From: Gonium pectorale
Lineage: Eukaryota; Chlorophyta; Chlorophyceae; Chlamydomonadales; Volvocaceae
DNA length: 64,000 bases
Direction: 5' to 3'
Assembly: GCA_001584585.1 (NCBI GenBank)
Contig: LSYV01000010.1
Coordinates: 2,787,744 to 2,851,743 of the forward strand
The notes beneath the pieces are model-generated. The model saw only the letters and a list, made by a program, of their open reading frames with translations. It had not been told where the DNA came from and did not search any database. The translations under genes and the position numbers were made by a program. Of this stretch, positions 60,701 to 64,000 are shown piece by piece (position 1 is the first letter of the stretch; each line of letters opens with the position of its first letter).

Positions 60701-62912
60701 CGGCAGTGCTGCGATCTGCATATATATGAAGCATTGTCGGGATGGGACTGTCTGGATATGTGTACCTTAGCCAGTAAGACCGGCCCTTCAGTGCTTACTT
60801 CAATCTGCAGATTATGATCTCCAGCAGGAAGACCGAGATAGAGTACACTTCACAGGCTAGACCTTCACGTGTATAGTCTTCTGGCTGCTGGGCACATAGT
60901 TTCTCGACTTGCTTCCCGTCTACACCATTTATGACCCGCCCGCAGAGCTGCTCGAAGTGCTGACGGAGCGCATCCGGCGGAGGGACAATCGCAAGCTGGA
61001 GAAATCCCCGGCAGGAAGGGATGAGGCGGATTCAGAGAAGCAGCTGTGGTATGTACATGGCAACAAACAGCAGCTGCGGCCGATCATCTCTTCGTTTCTT
61101 TTCTTTCTCCCAGCCTGCACTCCCACATTGTCACTCCGCTCGTCCTTGCTTGACCTACAGAGCACATGTTTGTCGTACCGCCTGATTACCCGCTGCAGGT
61201 ACACAAAGAACAACGTGTGGCAGTTGCACCAAGCCTTCATGCGGGCACCCGCAAAAATCAAGGCCGAACCGAGCAAACGTCCAAATTGCTCTGAGGAACA
61301 TGACCGCTGCAGCCATGATGTGAACGGTGCACTGAGCATGGAGCCACAGACGAAGTGGGGATGCTTCCTAGCAGACCTGGCCAGCGTGCTGCACGTACAG
61401 ATAGACAGCAAGACCAAGCGGACAATGGAAGTGGAGGAGCTTCACGTGCGCAAGGGAGCGCACTGGAACACGTTCGTGTTTCGCCAGGTAGGTGGGTGCC
61501 CGTCAGGCAGGTGTGCTGGCCCGATATGTTTAGGCAATGCGCATGCAGCCATAATGACCACAACGTGTGTCTCTCGTTGCCCTTGCTCAGCCCAACTTTA
61601 CTGCTCGCTTGGATACAACCTATCTTGCATATGCTTGCTGACCGAACCGTTTGCAAACACGTACGGCATCATTCACTTATTGAAGTATGTTCCCATTTCA
61701 CCATCCATATGCATGTATGCGGTGTGCTGCGCCGCGCGCATTATTGCTGATGGAAACCCCAACCACCACCCATGTATTGGGTTCCTTTGCAGGCATCATT
61801 GCTTCGCATGGCCCGCCTTCTTGCACGCCCGTACGATTGGAAGCTGCCCAAGTCCTCGCCCCCAATGGGGCCGCAGGAGCTGCCAGCCATGTTGTGCAAG
61901 CTGCTGCTTGGAGGAGCGCAGCCAGCAGCTGTTGGCGGCGGCATGGGCACGGGCTGTGCCAGCAGCAGTGGCTTCTCAGGCGGCCGGTCATCTACTCTTC
62001 ACCTGCCTCCCTGGCCCCCTGAGCTGCTTGTCGGGGTGTTACGGGCCTTGTGGGCTGGCCTGGGCCTGGATGACGGTGCGGGCTGCGCAGATACCGGCGT
62101 GCTGCATGGCTCCTGCAGGTCGCTCAGGTGAGGTGGTATATAGTAGGCTGGTAGGGGCTGACAGCGGATATGACCCTGAGGCTGCTGCTTATTAAGGGTC
62201 TAACCAATTAACCAACTGATCACTTGACCCCCGTGCAAACGTGACCAACCGCTTGTCAGCCTGCTACTGCGTAACGACGAAAAAGAACGTGGAGGCCACC
62301 GACCCAAGGACCACTACTGGCGGCCCGAACCAAGACTGCTCCGCTGGCGGCAAGACAAATGGCACTCAGTGGGCGCCACGGAGGCAGGTCTCCTCCTGCT
62401 GAGTCATCCTGTACCCGAGGTTCAGCTGGAGGCGCTGAGGCTGCTGAAGGGGTTGCTAAAGGTGTGGGCCCATGGGCGGGATGTGGGGTGCCGCACATAC
62501 ATGCATTGTGGGTAGTTGGTCTTCATGCCTTGACTAGGGGGTGGGTACCTCAGCTCTGTAGGTACGGCGACCATCCTGCTTGAGAGATGTTAGCAACAGC
62601 AGCAGCGACTTCACTATTACCGTTTACGTGCATAATTTAAGCAACCATCGTATGTACGTACGGGATACCGATCCGTCCTCGGTATACCAAGATAGAGCAC
62701 CAGCTCATGCACACACTATTTCAGTCCAGGCAACTTTACTGCTCCACAGGGCGGCAACCCGGGCGCACAGCATTACGTGTATGATGTGCTCTCTTCGGGA
62801 CGGTCCCTCGCCTCGGCCATCTTCTACAACATCCACAAAGCTGTTCACCGTGGGCGCCAGTTTGCAGACAACATCTTCAACAGCAAGGGGCTGGCCACAG
62901 GCTCGCCGCCTA
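41125..62912 (+). CDS. Inositol 1,4,5-trisphosphate receptor-type Ca2+ channel, 5' part of gene
   Basis: IP3 receptors are tetrameric Ca2+ release channels of internal membranes. Forty exons are placed: 41125-41298, 41410-41475, 42453-42529, 42651-42774, 45072-45503, 45824-45982, 46417-46557, 46910-47101, 47667-47753, 47932-48045, 48365-48508, 48938-49038, 49210-49930, 50201-50384, 50741-50788, 51085-51359, 51653-52003, 53236-53454, 53744-53823, 54060-54123, 54332-54486, 54665-54966, 55056-55278, 55480-55689, 55991-56104, 56368-56524, 56746-56973, 57280-57534, 57769-58011, 58316-58513, 58872-59249, 59526-59703, 59869-59929, 60284-60606, 60811-60842, 60900-61048, 61199-61487, 61793-62127, 62260-62461, 62750-62912. 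They encode about 2,670 residues. Borders near 41298, 42529, 50788/51085, 53744 and 55689/55991 are uncertain; nearly all others are in phase with consensus sites. Order matches animal IP3R: GDVIFLK and GCLFQ (suppressor), VVQLLHLETGRFLTI (MIR), RIH blocks, and GGNPGAQHYVYDVL. The last donor (CCTA/GTAAGC) shows the gene continues; the pore is outside the window. Confidence 0.93.
42255..42410 (+). repeat. Imperfect short repeats (ATGAAGGGCC) in IP3R intron
   Basis: Five or six partial copies of CCATGAAGGGCC, or CATGATGAAGG with CCTGCC spacers, lie just upstream of exon 3. They are irregular in length and not in a consistent frame, so a coding role is unlikely. Confidence 0.5.
42775..45071 (+). 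other. Longest IP3R intron (2.3 kb)
   Basis: Intron 4 is several times longer than most others. It holds a TTTATAAAA box at about 43106, a short GC-rich hairpin (CCGCGGCTCCGCCGCGG, near 43146) and an AT-richer part from about 43690 to 44500. Insertion of a non-coding mobile element is likely, but no terminal repeats were identified. No coding exon of another gene was found inside. Confidence 0.4.
45072..48045 (+). other. IP3R MIR-repeat block
   Basis: Exons 5-10. Three segments carry the MIR signature of a His followed by Thr/Ser-Gly-Lys/Arg-Tyr/Phe/Trp-Leu: LLHLETGRFLTIK, VRIRHLATGKYLRPF and LAFRHRSTGKWLTWS. Between them lie LQLHAVASGCTLYVD and the segment VFGSNSPVKHDAAVSRFK. In animal IP3Rs this block, together with the first RIH region, forms the ligand-binding core. 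Whether the basic residues that contact IP3 are conserved could not be judged without an alignment. Confidence 0.85.
48365..52003 (+). other. IP3R first RIH/armadillo block
   Basis: Exons 11-17. Recognisable landmarks follow the animal order: VELLRDVADELRRG, then SRELGILELLVDYMARI (cf. REQNILKQIF), then VLQLMCRHNPVNQ and KLLELLDEHIPT (cf. NRKLLEKHIT). Next come VCGSRDAPMPDIQ, AAILDELIKCPATL, YCSTLKLLVALCYGRNRAFW and ALRAMFVDVQGP. The repeat-rich insertion at 49318-49684 interrupts the block right after the LLDEHIPTG segment, where animal receptors continue directly. Confidence 0.8.
49318..49684 (+). repeat. 12-bp coding tandem repeat inserted in the IP3R RIH region
   Basis: About thirty copies of a 12-base unit close to GGCGGCCAGCCA, with variants at one or two positions, are read in frame as Gly-Gly-Gln/Glu-Pro. 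The frame is continuous with conserved sequence on both sides: LLELLDEHIPTGCRFRQ before and HRLEQCRAQGQIDDLRRLEV after. The insert adds about 120 flexible, Pro/Gly-rich, partly acidic residues. The other two frames are also open because of the unit length, which explains the long opposite-strand frames here. Confidence 0.85.
52004..53235 (+). other. Long IP3R intron without detectable features
   Basis: Intron of 1.23 kb between conserved exons. It is AT-richer than its neighbours. Short open frames on both strands show no protein-like composition, and no repeats or RNA genes were seen. Confidence 0.4.
53236..62912 (+). other. IP3R central regulatory armadillo region
   Basis: Exons 18-40. Mostly helical, Leu-rich segments typical of the IP3R central domain. 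Readable blocks include TLLRNWLRLVRDLFQLEVVK, SMLVTLLEVLKLYDAW, AWLLRRMLLRKGYSS, GLFGGQHDLERLYVI, LSCVAFTLLEHLSG, VHLLALNFLRLLERLHF, FLRHFMVANPPQLQ, LYRF-poor linkers rich in Pro/Glu, LLLRNDEKERGGH, LEALRLLKGLLK and GGNPGAQHYVYDVL. The last pair corresponds to the LLEGGN-TIQ segment that in animals precedes the RIH-associated domain. Exon 35 is only 32 bases. Confidence 0.8.
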
Positions 62913-63650
62913 GTAAGCCTGGGATAAGGGGCTTACTAGCGCATCGGTGCTAGAGAATATAACCACGTTTGTGAACGAATCCCATTACTCTTGCTGTCCC
63001 CTTTCTCCCCCGCCGTCGTCTGCCCCTGCCTTGGCCTCGTGGCCAGCTTGTGATAACCTGCAGGTTACACGGCTTCTTCAATAAGCCTTGTGGCTTCATT
63101 CATATCGTTGACTCCAGAACTTAGAACTTATTTCAATATGGCCATTCAACTGTCACTTCCATACCAGCGGTGCTAACTTCCTTGAGAGGGAATTAGGAGC
63201 CTGCGTAATTCCAACCACGGCTGAAGGGCCTGGGATCTTCATGTATGGGGCACGGGCACTTTACTAGGGATCCGCGCATTTCCCCTGCCCCTGGACTGTC
63301 TTCTATTTCATTCGCTATTACGTGAATCCCCCATGCCCAGAATTAGGAAAACCGGGTAAAAATAACTAGGCCGATTAATATCTCCAAATTGAGATAGCAA
63401 GGCTGTTCCTTACACAATATATCAGAAGTGGGTACAGGACAGCTGGCCACGCACTCCCAGGCCACGCAGTCCCCAGCCTCGCGACACAAAAATCCATGAT
63501 CAAGTTTAAGGCACGCACCCTGCCAACCAGCGGCCCCAGACACACCTCACACGTCGCCCCTATGCATCCTCATTGTTTGTGTTCTATTCCCCTTGTCTGG
63601 CTGCTGATGTAGCCTACACAACCACCAGCGCCACCAAGACTGGCAGCTGG

Positions 63651-63703
63651 TGTAACAAGAGGATTGGGCGCCCAGATGCCAAGGCCTCGATTTGGCCGTT
63701 ACA
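63651..63703. repeat. 53-bp repeat with TGTAAC...GTTACA ends, copy 1
   Basis: The unit begins TGTAAC and ends GTTACA, so it has 6-base inverted termini of TG...CA type. It recurs without visible change at 63949-64000, 298 bases further on. It may be the end of a small LTR/TRIM element or one period of a tandem array. Confidence 0.75.
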
Positions 63704-63892
63704 CTCCTCCCCCTCCTGCAGCGAACGTCCGCGTGAGACCTCCCGGCCGCTTGTGGCGCGCCCTCTCTTGTCGACTGGAGGTTTTCTGTTTCGTCCGTCT
63801 CCGAGGGTTCTGTCCGCCGCCGCTCACGGGCATCCACCATAGGAGTGAGGAGGCGTAACTTCCTCTTGCGCGCTAGTCCGGATTCGATCCGG

Positions 63893-63932
63893 GGACTTCC
63901 CAGCGTGGGGCGGCATCTTTCCCCGGAAGTCC
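63893..63932. other. Hairpin GGACTTCC / GGAAGTCC between the repeat copies
   Basis: An 8-base inverted repeat (63893-63900 and 63925-63932) with a GC-rich loop. Just before it, 63880-63890 read on the minus strand is GGATCGAATCC, one base from a pol III B-box. This suggests a tRNA-derived or structured RNA-like origin, but a full cloverleaf cannot be drawn. Confidence 0.4.
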
Positions 63933-63948
63933 TAGCAATTCGCACCAC

Positions 63949-64000
63949 TGTAACAAGAGGATTGGGCGCCCAGATGCCAAGGCCTCGATTTGGCCGTTAC
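63949..64000. repeat. 53-bp repeat, copy 2, cut by the window edge
   Basis: Same sequence as 63651-63702, lacking only the final A because the window ends. Perfect identity between the copies implies recent duplication or ongoing homogenisation. Confidence 0.75.

Larger units (their letters stand above)
62913..64000. other. Start of next IP3R intron, with repeat pair near the right edge
   Basis: No exon with clear IP3R similarity is visible after the donor at 62913. A possible exon after an acceptor at about 63064 would keep phase for roughly 40 codons to a stop, but the encoded sequence does not resemble the family. The right 350 bases are occupied by a repeat element, listed separately. 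Confidence 0.4.

Noticed and set aside
63064..63180. Next IP3R exon
   Set aside because: The acceptor and phase fit, but the encoded 40 residues do not resemble the family and end at a stop.
63843..63940. tRNA gene on the minus strand
   Set aside because: A T-arm-like and B-box-like segment exists, but the T-loop lacks the first T and no acceptor stem or D arm pairs.

Overview
This window is nuclear DNA of a green alga, most likely a chlamydomonadalean/volvocine species. The coding regions are GC-rich and full of Ala, Gly, Pro and Gln tracts. Almost every gene is cut by short GT-AG introns of roughly 70-600 bases. TGTAA-type polyadenylation signals follow some stop codons. One gene is an IP3-receptor homologue, a family known from chlamydomonad algae but lost from land plants. 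Nothing looks bacterial or organellar.

Layout. 1281-2074 (+): peptidyl-tRNA hydrolase 2, two exons. 4265-8988 (-): plastid-targeted class A FAD monooxygenase; eight exons that close into one 659-residue frame. 10480-14059 (+): FHA-domain protein with a long disordered tail, four-exon model. 15302-17113 (-): small conserved protein of a DUF4864-like type. 17781-24460 (+): very large bromodomain protein with a Cys4 motif, a coiled coil and a long poly-Gln tail. 25337-28271 (+): protein with a flavin-monooxygenase-like C-terminus and a His tract. 28416-35100 (+): more than 2,040 residues of low-complexity sequence with no visible start codon. 35101-41124: about 6 kb with no convincing gene, holding two diverged copies of a roughly 1 kb repeat. 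41125 to the right edge (+): the 5' two thirds or so of an inositol 1,4,5-trisphosphate receptor-type Ca2+ channel gene. Forty exons are visible, about 2,670 codons, and the gene runs off the window before the pore region.

The main result is the IP3R-type gene. Its N-terminal suppressor domain, MIR repeats, RIH/armadillo regions and the motifs before the RIH-associated domain appear in the same order as in animal receptors. A Gly/Gln/Pro/Glu-rich tandem repeat of about 120 residues is inserted in the RIH region. Other notable points are a fossil duplicated exon in the monooxygenase gene, a homopolymer-linked frame change in the bromodomain gene, and a TGTAAC...GTTACA repeat pair at the right edge.

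Limits. Exon borders were placed by eye from splice consensus and reading-phase continuity. Family calls come from recognised motifs, not from searches. The genes look like independent neighbours and I see no operon-like or pathway relation among them.
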